A DNA stretch of 64,000 nucleotides from Cytobacillus oceanisediminis (GCF_022811925.1 NZ_CP065511.1:3279501-3343500); one strand, 5' to 3'; shown: positions 44,917 through 55,483, counted from the stretch's first letter. The notes: a model not told the origin generated them from the letters alone. Made by a program: numbers and translations.

Positions 44917-45018
44917 ACCATATCCCTCCCTCACTATTTTTTTCTAATATATCTATTCCCTACCATCTGCTTCTTTTCCTCTACAATGAGCGCAGAAAAA
45001 TCATTAATTGAAGAACTT

Positions 45019-45030
45019 TACTGCGCAGTA
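45019..45030. repeat. TACTGCGCAGTA palindrome, copy 2
   Basis: Identical to the palindrome at 40870-40881; it immediately precedes the left copy of the 0.4-kb direct repeat. Confidence 0.6.
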
Positions 45031-45067
45031 TTTGTCTACTACGTAATACATGAGTTACTTCGCAACC

Positions 45068-45475
45068 TGGCCCGAATGTTGAACAAAGAAATCCCCATCC
45101 CCTACAAAATAGATATTTTTATCAAACTTTTTTACAAATTATCAATCTTTTTTATAAATGAACAATAGCTGTTGCTTTGAAATAAAGTTTAATCAAAAGC
45201 ATGCTACAAACGTTGATTTTATAATAAAAGAAACCCACGTATTTTGAACAAAGATTGTTCAAAATGTGTGGGTTTAGTTTACTGTCGGGTGAGGTTTTAT
45301 AAAAATGATTAATCATTAACTTTTCTTGAGAATAGAATATTCTAAAGTCACCTCACATACATACACGATTGCTGAAAGTATAATTACCTATTAATTGTAT
45401 CTATTATTTCTTTAAAATCATCCTCATACATTTCTTTAAATGATCTGCCTACTTTATCGCTCAACAACTTGATGA
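45068..45475. repeat. Left copy of a 0.4-kb direct repeat
   Basis: Nearly identical to 49758-50180 in the same orientation. The shared block includes GAACAAAGAAATCCCC, AACAATAGCTGTTGCTTT, the long AAACCCA hairpin, ACTTTTCTTGAGAATAGAAT and the last codons of the TIR gene, ending at AACAACTTGATGA. The right copy has an extra tandem ATTATCAAACTTTATTATAA unit. Confidence 0.85.
45231..45275 (-). terminator. 20-bp hairpin, terminator of the TIR gene
   Basis: AAACCCACGTATTTTGAACA (45231-45250) pairs with TGTTCAAAATGTGTGGGTTT (45256-45275) with one mismatch (G-U possible). On the minus strand the stem is followed by CTTTTATTATAAA. The right repeat copy has the same structure at 49935-49979. Confidence 0.8.
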
Positions 45476-46340
45476 AATCATCCATTGGAGGTATTACAGA
45501 ATTTAACTTTCTCATATCTACTGCTAGATTGACCATTAAATCTGGAGAAAGCGCAGCCTCTTTAATACTTCTCTCTAATTCTGCTTTTTTATCTCTCCAA
45601 TGAGTAACATATTTCAATCTATCCATAACATCATAAATTTTCGCTTCAAAGCCATCATATCTATTTTTTCATTATAGTAATCTACATCATCTCTATTAAC
45701 AATAATAAAAATAACTTTTCTTGATAATATTTATCTTGCATTAAGTGCATAACTTCAAACATGCAATTTAGTGACTTGATATATGCACTACTCACTACTG
45801 AAATAACAAAATCATGATCCCTTATAGTCTTCATAAATTCGTCCAAACTATCTCTGTATGCTGTAACATTTATATCGAGTTATTTCTATGTTTTCATATT
45901 TTTAGTTCTTCCTCTAGAATATTCACTAGATCGCTATCTTTATGTGCATATGAAATAAAGACCTTTTTATCGCCATTTCTTCTACATCCCCATCTTTGTT
46001 AATTTTATAAGGTATTTTATTTACTTTTACTAACTCATCTGATTTATCAATAGAAATGTAAAAGAGTATTTCCTTCAAATGTAAAACGATTATATTCTAT
46101 TTTCACCCCACCATCTAATAATTCTAGAATGTTTTCTATATTAAGATTAAATACGAATTTTTAATGCTTAATGTTATACCATCGTCTTTATACCTAAAAT
46201 GATATCTCCACCGTTACCGTTCGAGTATGCACAATTAATTTTGCTATTTCTTCATCACTCGCAATTGGGTGTATATATGTTGTATTCTTTCTATAGTTTG
46301 TACTTATTCTATTTTCAATATCTTTAACTGTTCTAAACAC
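45384..46340 (-). pseudogene. AlbA_2 (Schlafen-like)-TIR domain protein, frameshifted
   Basis: From GTG 46340 (GAGAGGT upstream) several frames join into about 318 codons. The N-terminal domain reads EEIAKLIV, AYSNGNGGDIILGI, KDDG, typical of AlbA_2/Schlafen-type domains. The C-terminal TIR domain reads KVFISYAHKDSDLVNILEEEL, RDSLDEFMKTIRDHDFVISV, SSAYIKSLNCMFEVMHLM (with the C-x-x-E region that holds the NADase Glu) and a final helical part ending EDDFKEIIDTINR. At least four indels interrupt it. It follows the HSP90-like ATPase gene by 15 bases. TIR proteins of bacterial defence degrade NAD+ or make signalling nucleotides; the AlbA_2 part may sense or bind. Inactive as it stands. Confidence 0.7.
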
Positions 46341-46355
46341 TAAAAATTACCTCTC

Positions 46356-48740
46356 TTATAATTTAGTCAATGGAATTTTAGATATACCTGTTGTTTTCAG
46401 CAAATCTCCTAAAGTAATCACTCGTTGTACTTTTCCATCATCAGTCCACAATTGATAGTTAAAATCATCTAAAGCCTCTAATTCTTCCTCGTAATAAAAT
46501 ATTATTTTTGATAATCACTTGGGCGAATAACAATTCTAATGTCAGTTCCTTTATACTTAGCTGGAAATATCGTTTCAGAATAACTTACATTTATCCATTC
46601 TTCTAAAGTTGATGGAAGTATATAATCTTTAATACTACTTAAATATTTAAAAACATTTTCTGTACTTCTACGTATTAATTCTTCAACATATCGTTTCATT
46701 TCTTCGGATGAAGTTATAACATGTTTTAACTGATCAATAATATCTTCTTTACTCAGTTCGGTTATTGATAATCTCTATTATCTTATCTCTATTATTAATA
46801 ATTTCATCTAATTCTTCATACTTAATATTGTTTTCTTCTATTTTCTCTGCTATTTTATATCTTCTTAGATTTTCTTCTGGAGAAGATAGCATCATTCTCT
46901 TTGAATATAAATTTTCAAACCACTCTTTTGATTTTTCTGGATTTGATAGGAACCAATTAGTTAATCTATTAAATATTTTTTGAGTAGAGTCTTTTCTTTC
47001 TACCCTATCAATAGCTTCCTTACTTAAAAGTTGTGATACTTTAATATCAATTTGATCAGAGCATATTTCATTAGTCATAATTTTATTTGGGTGTTCTTCG
47101 AAATAGTGTTCAAATGAAATAATATCTTGGTTTAATAACTGTCCATTAATTTTCCCACCCAATAATGTTAAGATTTGTTTTAGTTCATTATCTATATTTT
47201 TATCTCGATAAATATTGCCGAATTGTACAAACTCATTAACTTGATTCGGTACAAATACCGACTCTACAACTTCCTCAATACCCGCATCCCTAATCCAAAG
47301 AGAGTAAACTCTATTTAACCAATCTGCATATAGAGTTTTATCTTTTAAGCAAACGACTAATTTATCAATACTTGAATCTTTAAAAATATTGTTTATCCTA
47401 GAGAATTCAACATTCTCTCCAAAAACTTCAGCCCAACCTAAGTAAGTTTCTTTAGTTGGTATTGTTAACCCGTTATAATTAGATAAAATATCCCAAAGTA
47501 AGTCCTTATGTATCCTTTTTTGTTTTTGGTATACCTATTATCACGTTACCACTATTATCTTTAAATGCTAATCGCTTTAAACCTCCCGAATGATTATGGA
47601 TAGGAACAATTGCACTCTTCTCAATATGTTCTTTAATTTCTTTGTAGCTATAATCTTGAACAATTGATGAGGTGGAAGGTTTTAAAATACAAATATTAAA
47701 TTCATTTCTTGTCATGTCACTTTCCGAACAATAATCTATTAATTCCTTGTATAAAGAGACAGCTACCTTTATTAATTCATAATTTACTGGATTGTTATCT
47801 CTAATAGCATTTCTATCTCTTTCTACTTCAAATAAATTTGAATTAACGATTATAGGAAAACTAAATTCTTCAGTTCCTATTAGAGGAAATTCACAGAAAA
47901 TTCTTGGCATAGTTCTGGAAATTGGTAAGAAATATAACTTATCGTCTTTACGCTCAATAGCACAACCAATCGTTACATTATTTTCATTTAATATTAGCAA
48001 CTCTTTAATACTATCTGAAGCGTTAATTTGAACAACTTTTAGCTTGTCATTTTATTTGAATTTATTTCTTTTCCTTTTGTAACAATTTCCATTGTATGTA
48101 ATAGAGTTGATATTCTCATTAAAAGTTAATACATAAGGAATAGTCTCTTTTAAATCTACTATCCCTTCCTCTACTGCTTCTCTTATGTCATCATCCTCTA
48201 TTGAATAAATGAATTTTGTATCCTCATACTTTTCTTGTAATTCCTCTAGATTTTTGCACAAGCTCTAATTGCTCTAACATTGATTTAGTTTTGTTCTTAA
48301 TATCGCTATATTCATTTCCTGATCTATCAACAGTGAACTCTAATTTTGTATACTTACTATCTTTTGAATAAACGACCCTTCAATTTGTACAATCTCTGAT
48401 AATAAATGAGTTGACATAAAGCCAGTTCCAAATTTGCCTGTTTTCTTTTCTTCTGAACTTTGTTTAGAGGAGATTTGTGTGATTAAATCTAATAAATTTT
48501 CAAAAGAAAACGGCATTCCATTATGACTAAATATAATTTGATTTTTAGAGTAATCAATTTTATATCTATTTTTTACCTTTCGGTGTACAGTCTGACGCAT
48601 TTTGAATTAGTTCCCATATCCATCTACGTCTAATTGTCTTTTTCTATTTCTGAAGACTCTCTTATCTTTTTCAATTCATCCCAAATAGTATTAGAACTCG
48701 CGTCTAAAACCTTATTTAATAAAATCTCTTCATTAGACAT
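46356..48740 (-). pseudogene. Large HSP90-like (GHKL) ATPase gene, multiply frameshifted
   Basis: Frames from ATG 48740 (MSNEEILLNKVLDASSNTIW) to TAA 46356 join into about 795 codons. The N-terminal ATP-binding domain has RRRWIWELIQNASDC (N-box Glu/Asn/Asp) and HNGMPFSFENLLDLITQISS followed by KKTGKFGTGFMSTH (the DxGxG-like and GxxGxG lid). This is the Bergerat fold of HSP90, MutL and sacsin. The later 600 residues are mixed, with DTLYADWLNRVYSLWIRDAG-like and QILTLLGGKINGQLLNQ segments of unknown type. Several indels break it. It is the upstream partner of the AlbA_2-TIR gene and I infer the two formed one defence module. Confidence 0.7.
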
Positions 48741-49167
48741 AGTAATAATCAATCCTCTTTTTCTGTATTCTTCTGAATTTCCAAGTATTAATTCTTAATC
48801 ATTATTTTTAGCTTTTAAAAATTTGGGTTTGTTTTCAAAACTTTTATTCATTCTTTTAAATATGACTCTGCGACTTCTACAACTAATTTTGTCTCTCCAA
48901 AAGAAGAATACTGTAATTAAAATGCACTTAATGATAATTTATGAGTTAATTCTCCTTTTCACTATCATTTAATATAGACTCTAATTCAAGCTCAAGATAA
49001 AAATTTAAAGTATATTTAAAAACATAATGCCAATTCCCTTGCTTTATCTTAAATTAGTTAAATTGTACCATATCTTCCGAATTTTATTATCAAAAAAATA
49101 GCCCTTAAATGAAAAACGAGCGCTTATTCTTGTTCAAGTATTGCACCCGATGCGTTGAAGTTTGTTA
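48741..49167. other. Non-coding stretch upstream of the HSP90-like relic
   Basis: Contains the presumed promoter region of the decayed two-gene module, which I cannot delimit, and one copy of the dispersed repeat near 49130-49160 (TATTGCACCCGATGCG). No gene seen. Confidence 0.4.
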
Positions 49168-49602
49168 TTAAAGTAAAACCTCCATTAATTGAAAAGTTGA
49201 TGATAAATTTTCATAAAAGCCCATACTCCAATTACACACCAAATCAATACTATTATTGAGCCAACACCAATTTTTTGTCTTAGCATTTTTCATCATTTCT
49301 TCTACCTTAAGGTCACATTCATATATTACATTTTTTGGTATCAGCTTTAATGCACACATACCTTCTAACGGAACAATAATTATGTCATCTAAATAGCCAA
49401 GTATCGGTATAAAATCAGGTATTAATTTAATTTGACCACACGCGTATGCTACAACACATGCAGTAAAAAAGGGTGCTCTTATGGATAGTAGTTTTGGATT
49501 CCTAGTGTGAGGAGCAATTGGAAATGGCATTGACAGACTTTTGTTTGGGCAGGTGACAGATTTTATCATTCGCTCTGGGGAATTCTTAACTTGGCCGATC
49601 AT
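49168..49602 (-). pseudogene. DUF1232 (YkvA-like) protein, N-terminus probably frameshifted
   Basis: The C-terminal 95 residues match DUF1232/YkvA: VVAYACGQIKLIPDFIPILG followed by YLDDIIIVPL, then KLIPKNVIYECDLKVEE. In the family, the hydrophobic DxIPDFxPxxGxxDD segment is the signature. The first 50 codons (SLSMPFPIAPHTRNPKLLSI and upstream) fit poorly, while another frame gives QLLLT and related residues, so one indel near 49500 is likely. The protein is a small membrane protein of unknown function. It stands alone. Confidence 0.6.
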
Positions 49603-50400
49603 GCTATTGAGATGGGCGTGTTACTGCTTATTATTTATGGAGTCGTTAGCTGGTGAAAAATAAGCACTAAATTTTCTAAAAAGTACATAGAAAAATGCAA
49701 TTTTCTGTCTTTGCAGGTATTGCTCAGTTTAAGCGCGATATGTGTTATTCCGTAAAATGGCCCGATTGTTGAACAAAGAAATCCCCTACAAAAAAGATAT
49801 TTTTATCAAACTTTTTTACAAATTATCAAACTTTATTATAAATTATCAAACTTTATTATAAATGAACAATAGCTGTTGCTTTAAAATAAAGTTTAATCAA
49901 AAGCATGCTACAAACGTTGATTTTATAATAAAAGAAACCCATGTATTTTGAACAAAGATTGATCAAAATGTGTGGGTTTAGTTTTACTGTCGGGTGAGGT
50001 TTTATAAAAATGATTAATCATTAACTTTTCTTGAGAATAGAATATTCTAAAGTCACCTCGCATACATACCCGATTGCTGAAAGTATAATTACCTATTAAT
50101 TGTATCTATTATTTCTTTAAAATCATTCTCATACATTTCTTTAAATGATCTGCCTACTTTATCGCTCAACAACTTGATGACAAGCACAACTCAAAACCTC
50201 TACCGACGAATATGGAAACACACAAAAGGCCGCCAAAATAGGCAGCCCTGTGCGGAAATTCGAAAGGAATCTGGAAAAACTTCGATGAAAGAGAAAGCCA
50301 CTAGAAGAGCCTTCCTCTGAGCTATATTATGCTAACTATTTTTTCTTTTTATATTTTTTTAGAACAAGGGTCCCAGTTTTTTTTATTCCCCTTTAAAGCC
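49603..50400. other. Non-coding stretch with the right direct-repeat copy and the jetC terminator
   Basis: Bases 49758-50180 are the right copy of the 0.4-kb direct repeat; 50093-50179 still encode the last 28 codons of the TIR gene (MYENDFKEIIDTINR) with no gene attached. The hairpin at 49935-49979 matches the TIR terminator. GGCCGCC (50228-50234) and GGCAGCC (50241-50247), with CCTTTTGTG on the minus strand, probably end the jet transcript. TATTATGCTAACTATTTTTT near 50323 is AT-rich and unassigned. Confidence 0.6.
49758..50180. repeat. Right copy of the 0.4-kb direct repeat
   Basis: Partner of 45068-45475. Differences are few: a tandem duplication of ATTATCAAACTTTATTATAA, an Asp-to-Asn change in the TIR remnant and scattered substitutions. 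Homology stops abruptly at GATGA/CAAGCAC (50180). Confidence 0.85.
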
Positions 50401-53400
50401 TTAATATGATTTCACAAAAAAGATGGTATCAAGTTCGGCCATTGAAGGATCCTTATGTTTTTCTTCTGTACTTAGCAGCAGTCGACCTCTTTGCTCGACG
50501 TATTGGTTGCTTATGACCGTTTCAAATTCCCTTTGGATGGCCTTCTCCTTAATGCCGGTAAAACAGAATAATTGCGTGTTGGTTTTGTTCGCAAGGGATA
50601 CCATCGGTTTTACCACAAAGTCAGCACTAGCCTTACCAAATGGATTATCCAAGATGATAAATTTCCAAGCATTTTCCTTTGCATATCGTTTTTTGCGCAA
50701 GTGGTTAATCAAAGCGATAAACAAGGAAATCTGGGTGGCGTGTTTTTCCCCACCGCTCCACTTGCATACCTCGTCCCAGGTGTAATAATCATTTTTATTG
50801 AGCAACTCATTCCGATGCTTCAACGTTTTGATGATACAACGGGATGTTTCTGCATAGCAGTTGAGGATATCCACCATATTGACCCGCTTTTCAAACAGTT
50901 CATCCATCTCTTTTACAGGGGCATTCCGCTCATTCATTGCTACGAAGTCCTCGAGTAACCGTTGGATAAACCGGTCTATTTCCATCTTCGCGTCCTCAAT
51001 GGATTTTTTATGCCAACTGATTTGGAACAGAGAAGTAATTTCTCCTTTTTCCTCAATTTGAGAACTCTTTGCAATTTCCATAATGTTTTTATAAACCGTT
51101 ACGGCCCGGTCATACATCTGTTCCACCAATTCTCCGCTCCGCTGATCCAATTCAGCTTTTTGCAGTTCAATGCCTGCTTCTAACTCTTGAACATAGTTCA
51201 TTAGATTTTCAAAGGTGCGGATGATTTCTTGATAATCTTCAATGGAACTGTCGAGTATTTTGGACAAATCAAAGGTTAACTGTAACAACTGGGTATTGTT
51301 GGTTTCACGGACATCTTCTTTGAGTTCGTCGATTTTTTTCAGTAATTCCGTTCTCTTAAGCTCCATTCCTGACTTGTGAACACCCATATCATCCCGAATG
51401 GTTCTGACATCCTGAATCGGTTTCTCCCGATTCCAATGTTCTTCCTCCAATAAATTTTGGGAGGCAGAAGCAATCAGCATATCCTTCGTCGTCTCCAAAT
51501 CCTCAATTGCAGTCCGGTTACCGGATTGTTCCTTCAGTAATGCCGACTGCCGAGCCATAGACCGACCTTCGTTTGATTCGGCAACAGCCAACTCGCTTTC
51601 ATACAATTCTTTCTCCGCTTTAGCATCCGTTCCGTATGGGTAAATACCCTTCTCCCCTAGTAGCTCCGCACGTGTACGATATTCGGTTTCTGCAATGGCG
51701 AGGTCTTTTCCTGAACCTTCCTTGAGAGACCTATCCTTTTCAAGCTGGTCATCCAACTCTGAGATGTTATATTCAATCTGCTCCAACAAGTATGGATCAT
51801 ATTCGAGCATCAATCTCTCCATTGATTCCACTGTAAATCCGTTTTTCTGAATGTCTTCCTTTGCCCGTTTGACCAATTCACTGTAATGGTTTTGGGTTGA
51901 TTCCAGAATTTCCAGTTGTCTACTTTCTGAACTATATTGTTCTCGAAACGCTTTATACCTTTCAAGTGTATCCTTATACTCCACTTCTGTCGCAGGCGTT
52001 GTTTCCTCGGCCTCCGCTATTTCATAATCCTCCAGGTCCCTCTTTAGAAGGATGAAACTTTTTTGAAGCTGGGTAATTTTCTCTTGAACCGCTCCCCCTG
52101 CTGATTCCCATTCTTGGGAAGTTTGGTTAAGAGCATTTTTTATTCCCCCTAATTCCTCGAGTTGTTTTGTTAGCTGTTCCAATTCTTTCCGAGCAGCGGG
52201 AATGGATTGATACCTTTTTATAAAATCCGATAGCCTTATCGTTTCCCCAGTCAACTTTATTCGGAGTTGCTCTTTTTCGTTTCTTTGGGATTCAGCTTCT
52301 GAATAAGAAGTAGATTGAGCTTCTTTTTCTTTGTTGTACTCCGTTTTTTCTTCCCCTATTTTTCGGAGGGTATCTCGCAACTCTGTTACCCGACCTAAAA
52401 GGTCCTTGCGGGAATGAGGGGTATATTCCTTCCAAAAGTCTTTAAGGGTATGTTCAAACAATTGTAGTTCCTGTAATTTCCCCTTTATTTCTTTCCGTTT
52501 GAGGTCAAGATCGTCCCACTTTTGTTCCAACTCCACCAAATAGGATTCCCAGTCTTCGGCCTTTAAGCGCGTATTGAAATGATGGAAGATGTGGGCGGAT
52601 TCACTTAGCTGGAAGGTAGCGTCCTTTTCCGGTTCCATTTCCATCTGTGACTTGTTTATCAAAATGACTGGGATGGTCAACTCTTCTTTATAATGGCCTA
52701 GAGTGGTTTTCACTTTCGTTAGCTGCACGTCCTCAACCAGGATAGAAAATGGAAGCAACGGGTTCTTCTTCAAGAGTTCTTTTTTCGAGGTATCATCCAT
52801 AGTTGATTTTGTAATCCACTCCACTCCGAGTAGTACCTCGATGTCTCTCTGAACCAGGTAATCTTTGACTCTCTCTAACTCTTGGTGAATATGGTATCCT
52901 TTGTTTTCAATGATGGCACGGATTTGTCCTATCTCATCCATTTGAATGGATAACTGAGTCGCTTCATCATCGTACTGACTCTTCAAGCGGTCTAACCTGA
53001 TTGCAATCAGATCCCTGTCCTCAAACAAGCTATTGCCTACTCGTACCGTGACATACTTATAGGTGCTATCAATTAAGAGTCTTTCTCTTTCAGAAAATTT
53101 GTCATAAGCAGCTTCCGCTTCATCCAAGTCTTTTCGCGTCAGTTTTTCTTTCGTGTTGCATTGTTCTAATAGCTGGTCAAGGTCATTGATCCGATTCCTG
53201 CACTGTTCCGCTTGTGCTTTATAAAACTCCTCTTCCTTAACAACAGCGCTTAGCTTTTCCTTTAAATGGTGGTGTGTGGTTTGTTCGTCCTCTTTCCAAT
53301 CCTCAATCAATCCCTGTTTCAACCCTATAAGGTCTTTATCATAGGTTTCCACCTGATGTTGAAGAACCACCTGGCGTTTCCCCAGCTTTTCCATTTCCTG

Positions 53401-54744
53401 ATTGGTCTCGGTCAAGATATCCTGAACTTTTTCCCGTTCCCTTTTAATTCTATATTGTTCCTCTTTCAAGTCCCGTTCCGCCTTTTGATTTTGCTGATAC
53501 AAATAATAGAATTGGCGGGATAAGGTGTTTCGAATGTTTCCTAATTCCTTTTGCCGTTCTCCTCCCTCGAGCCGCGCTGCCTCCAATTCACTTGTCTTTT
53601 TGGCAAGCTTGGTTTGGTTCGTCTGATAATCCTGGTAGGATCTTGCCGCCAGCTGTTCTTTTTCCCTACGCTTTTCACTTTCCAGATTCGCCACAGTTTT
53701 AATGAACGTTTCCTCATCCAGTGCCGCTTTTTCTTTAGCTTCCTTATATTTCTTTTCAAGAAGGAACACATCATACGAACGAATTTTCCAATCCAGCTCC
53801 TCTTTCGTATCTGCCAGCCTTATTAATTCGGAGACAATACCCTCTAATTCCAAGGCATTGGCTTGGGAACTTTCCAAAAGCGTGAAATACAGTCTGGATA
53901 ATAGCGTTTGGGACTCAATCAGGGATTGTTTGAGTGCATTGTAATCTTTGCAAACCTGTATAATACCGCCCGCGTTATTATTGATCACTCCATAATCCTG
54001 CAGATTTTTCCTCATTTTAGGAAGTTCCATCAAACTATCCTTATATTCGCGGAAAGATTCTTTGAAGGAATACCTTTCCTTTTCATCCGGATACAAGCTC
54101 TCCAGTACGGACGGTATTATGAGCTTTTCCAATAGCCTTTGGGTCGTATTGACCTTACCAAAGAAGTCCGTTACCCCGCCCTCCGAACTGTTGACCAATG
54201 AGATATTTTTCCATTCGGTAGAAAGGATGTTATAGGATTCCAATTCCTCTTGATAACGGGTGTTGGTGGGAGGCAGATTGACCCCTTTCGACTTTTTCAG
54301 TTTTTCTCTTAGCACGTTGTAATTGGCCACTTTACGGTCGATGATAAAAGGGAGGTCCTCTATCCGGTATGCCCCTTCAAATTCATATTCAATGATGTAA
54401 TTGAAATATTGGTATTCATCCTTTGAATCTGCAGTTTTCTTCCCAGTATTTTCGAAGCAAAAGCCGGTCACAAAGGGAAAGCGCTGTTCATCGTCGTGTA
54501 CCCATTCTGCCGCAATGTGAATGGTTTGGCCAACCGGAACCATTTCTTTCATACTTCTTTCACCCATCTGATGATTAGGCAAAATCAACTGGTGGATAAA
54601 CTGGATGATGCTTGATTTTCCTCCGCCATTTTCTAATAAAAAGAGACTGCTCCCCCCGTACAGGTGAAAGGTCTTATCGGTGATAATCTTATTCTTGTCA
54701 TCTAATCGGATATTGGACAATCGCACTTTATTGACTCTCGGCAT
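50401..54744 (-). CDS. jetC: Wadjet protein JetC (SMC-like ATPase)
   Basis: A 1447-residue SMC/Rad50-like protein. Walker A is FLLENGGGKSSIIQFIHQ near residue 35. The C-terminal ATPase half has signature WSGGEKHATQISLFIALI and Walker B KFIILDNPFGKASADFVV near residue 1360, followed by FCFTGIKEKAI. Between them lie long coiled coils (Glu/Lys/Gln/Leu-rich, residues 270-1250) with an interruption around residues 600-690 that may be the hinge. In Wadjet, JetABC form an MukBEF-like loop extruder that detects small circular DNA and hands it to JetD for cleavage, giving plasmid defence. The ATG at 54744 follows GAGAGGGTGCC and overlaps jetB by 17 bases. Intact. Confidence 0.93.
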   Translation of the reverse strand: MPRVNKVRLSNIRLDDKNKIITDKTFHLYGGSSLFLLENGGGKSSIIQFIHQLILPNHQMGERSMKEMVPVGQTIHIAAEWVHDDEQRFPFVTGFCFENTGKKTADSKDEYQYFNYIIEYEFEGAYRIEDLPFIIDRKVANYNVLREKLKKSKGVNLPPTNTRYQEELESYNILSTEWKNISLVNSSEGGVTDFFGKVNTTQRLLEKLIIPSVLESLYPDEKERYSFKESFREYKDSLMELPKMRKNLQDYGVINNNAGGIIQVCKDYNALKQSLIESQTLLSRLYFTLLESSQANALELEGIVSELIRLADTKEELDWKIRSYDVFLLEKKYKEAKEKAALDEETFIKTVANLESEKRREKEQLAARSYQDYQTNQTKLAKKTSELEAARLEGGERQKELGNIRNTLSRQFYYLYQQNQKAERDLKEEQYRIKREREKVQDILTETNQEMEKLGKRQVVLQHQVETYDKDLIGLKQGLIEDWKEDEQTTHHHLKEKLSAVVKEEEFYKAQAEQCRNRINDLDQLLEQCNTKEKLTRKDLDEAEAAYDKFSERERLLIDSTYKYVTVRVGNSLFEDRDLIAIRLDRLKSQYDDEATQLSIQMDEIGQIRAIIENKGYHIHQELERVKDYLVQRDIEVLLGVEWITKSTMDDTSKKELLKKNPLLPFSILVEDVQLTKVKTTLGHYKEELTIPVILINKSQMEMEPEKDATFQLSESAHIFHHFNTRLKAEDWESYLVELEQKWDDLDLKRKEIKGKLQELQLFEHTLKDFWKEYTPHSRKDLLGRVTELRDTLRKIGEEKTEYNKEKEAQSTSYSEAESQRNEKEQLRIKLTGETIRLSDFIKRYQSIPAARKELEQLTKQLEELGGIKNALNQTSQEWESAGGAVQEKITQLQKSFILLKRDLEDYEIAEAEETTPATEVEYKDTLERYKAFREQYSSESRQLEILESTQNHYSELVKRAKEDIQKNGFTVESMERLMLEYDPYLLEQIEYNISELDDQLEKDRSLKEGSGKDLAIAETEYRTRAELLGEKGIYPYGTDAKAEKELYESELAVAESNEGRSMARQSALLKEQSGNRTAIEDLETTKDMLIASASQNLLEEEHWNREKPIQDVRTIRDDMGVHKSGMELKRTELLKKIDELKEDVRETNNTQLLQLTFDLSKILDSSIEDYQEIIRTFENLMNYVQELEAGIELQKAELDQRSGELVEQMYDRAVTVYKNIMEIAKSSQIEEKGEITSLFQISWHKKSIEDAKMEIDRFIQRLLEDFVAMNERNAPVKEMDELFEKRVNMVDILNCYAETSRCIIKTLKHRNELLNKNDYYTWDEVCKWSGGEKHATQISLFIALINHLRKKRYAKENAWKFIILDNPFGKASADFVVKPMVSLANKTNTQLFCFTGIKEKAIQREFETVISNQYVEQRGRLLLSTEEKHKDPSMAELDTIFFVKSY

Positions 54745-55483
54745 AATCAGGCACCCTCTCATTCACTTCATTCAACAGACTTTTAATCTCATTGATCCGG
54801 CTCTCTTGATGATAATAGTGGTCGATAATGTGTTTCATTTTTTCCGTCATTACAATTTCTTGTTCTTCCTTCAACACAAGCATTTTTTCTTTCTCCAGAA
54901 AGCCGAGCGCTTTTAATAGAAAACCATAATCCATCGTCCGTGCTTTCCTCAATTCTTTGACTTTATCCGTTACTTCCGAAAGGTTGTGCCATTCATTCAG
55001 CAAATAAGGGATATTCAATTCATATCGATAAGCTAATTCCAGCTGTTCCTCTTCCGGAATTTGGCTGAATTTGCCCATCCATTCTTTGGCTTTGTTTAAA
55101 ATATCGTCCACTTTCACAAAGGAACGGGTCTCACCTGTCAGCAAAAATTGGTCGCCGTAAAACTCCGATATGACAAGCATCCAGATAAACTGTGCCAAGT
55201 ACAGTTCTTTATTGTCACGAAACTTCCCTTTTTCTCTGAGTTCCTCGTTGGTATAACTGAAAGCATCATTGTGTACTTCCGGAACAAAATAGAGCGTATC
55301 CTCCACTTTCACAATGATGGCCTGGTCAATCGGCAAAAACACACGTTGCAGGACTTCGCGAATATCCGGGTCTGAATACAGACGGAACAGATCGGCATCC
55401 TTCTTTTTCTTTATTTCCCCTTTGATCATTAACTGTTGGTGCAGTTGATAGGCTTTGATCAGCACATCTTCTTCATAAATCAT
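54728..55483 (-). CDS. jetB: Wadjet protein JetB (MukE/ScpB-like)
   Basis: A 251-residue, mostly helical acidic protein in the JetB position (MukE-like winged-helix subunit of Wadjet). Visible segments are VLIKAYQLHQQLMIKGEIKK near the start, IVKVEDTLYFVPEVHNDAFS and YLAQFIWMLVISEFYGDQFL in the middle, and DYGFLLKALGFLEKEKML near the end. It bridges JetA and the JetC heads in the complex. Its ATG overlaps the jetA stop by four bases (ATGA), and its end overlaps jetC by 17. The family is inferred from position, size and this pattern; the sequence alone would be a weaker call. Confidence 0.85.
   Translation of the reverse strand: MIYEEDVLIKAYQLHQQLMIKGEIKKKKDADLFRLYSDPDIREVLQRVFLPIDQAIIVKVEDTLYFVPEVHNDAFSYTNEELREKGKFRDNKELYLAQFIWMLVISEFYGDQFLLTGETRSFVKVDDILNKAKEWMGKFSQIPEEEQLELAYRYELNIPYLLNEWHNLSEVTDKVKELRKARTMDYGFLLKALGFLEKEKMLVLKEEQEIVMTEKMKHIIDHYYHQESRINEIKSLLNEVNERVPDYAESQ

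Noticed and set aside
53266..54135. Several plus-strand ORFs opposite jetC
   Set aside because: Antisense frames of the coiled-coil region of jetC; no translation signals.
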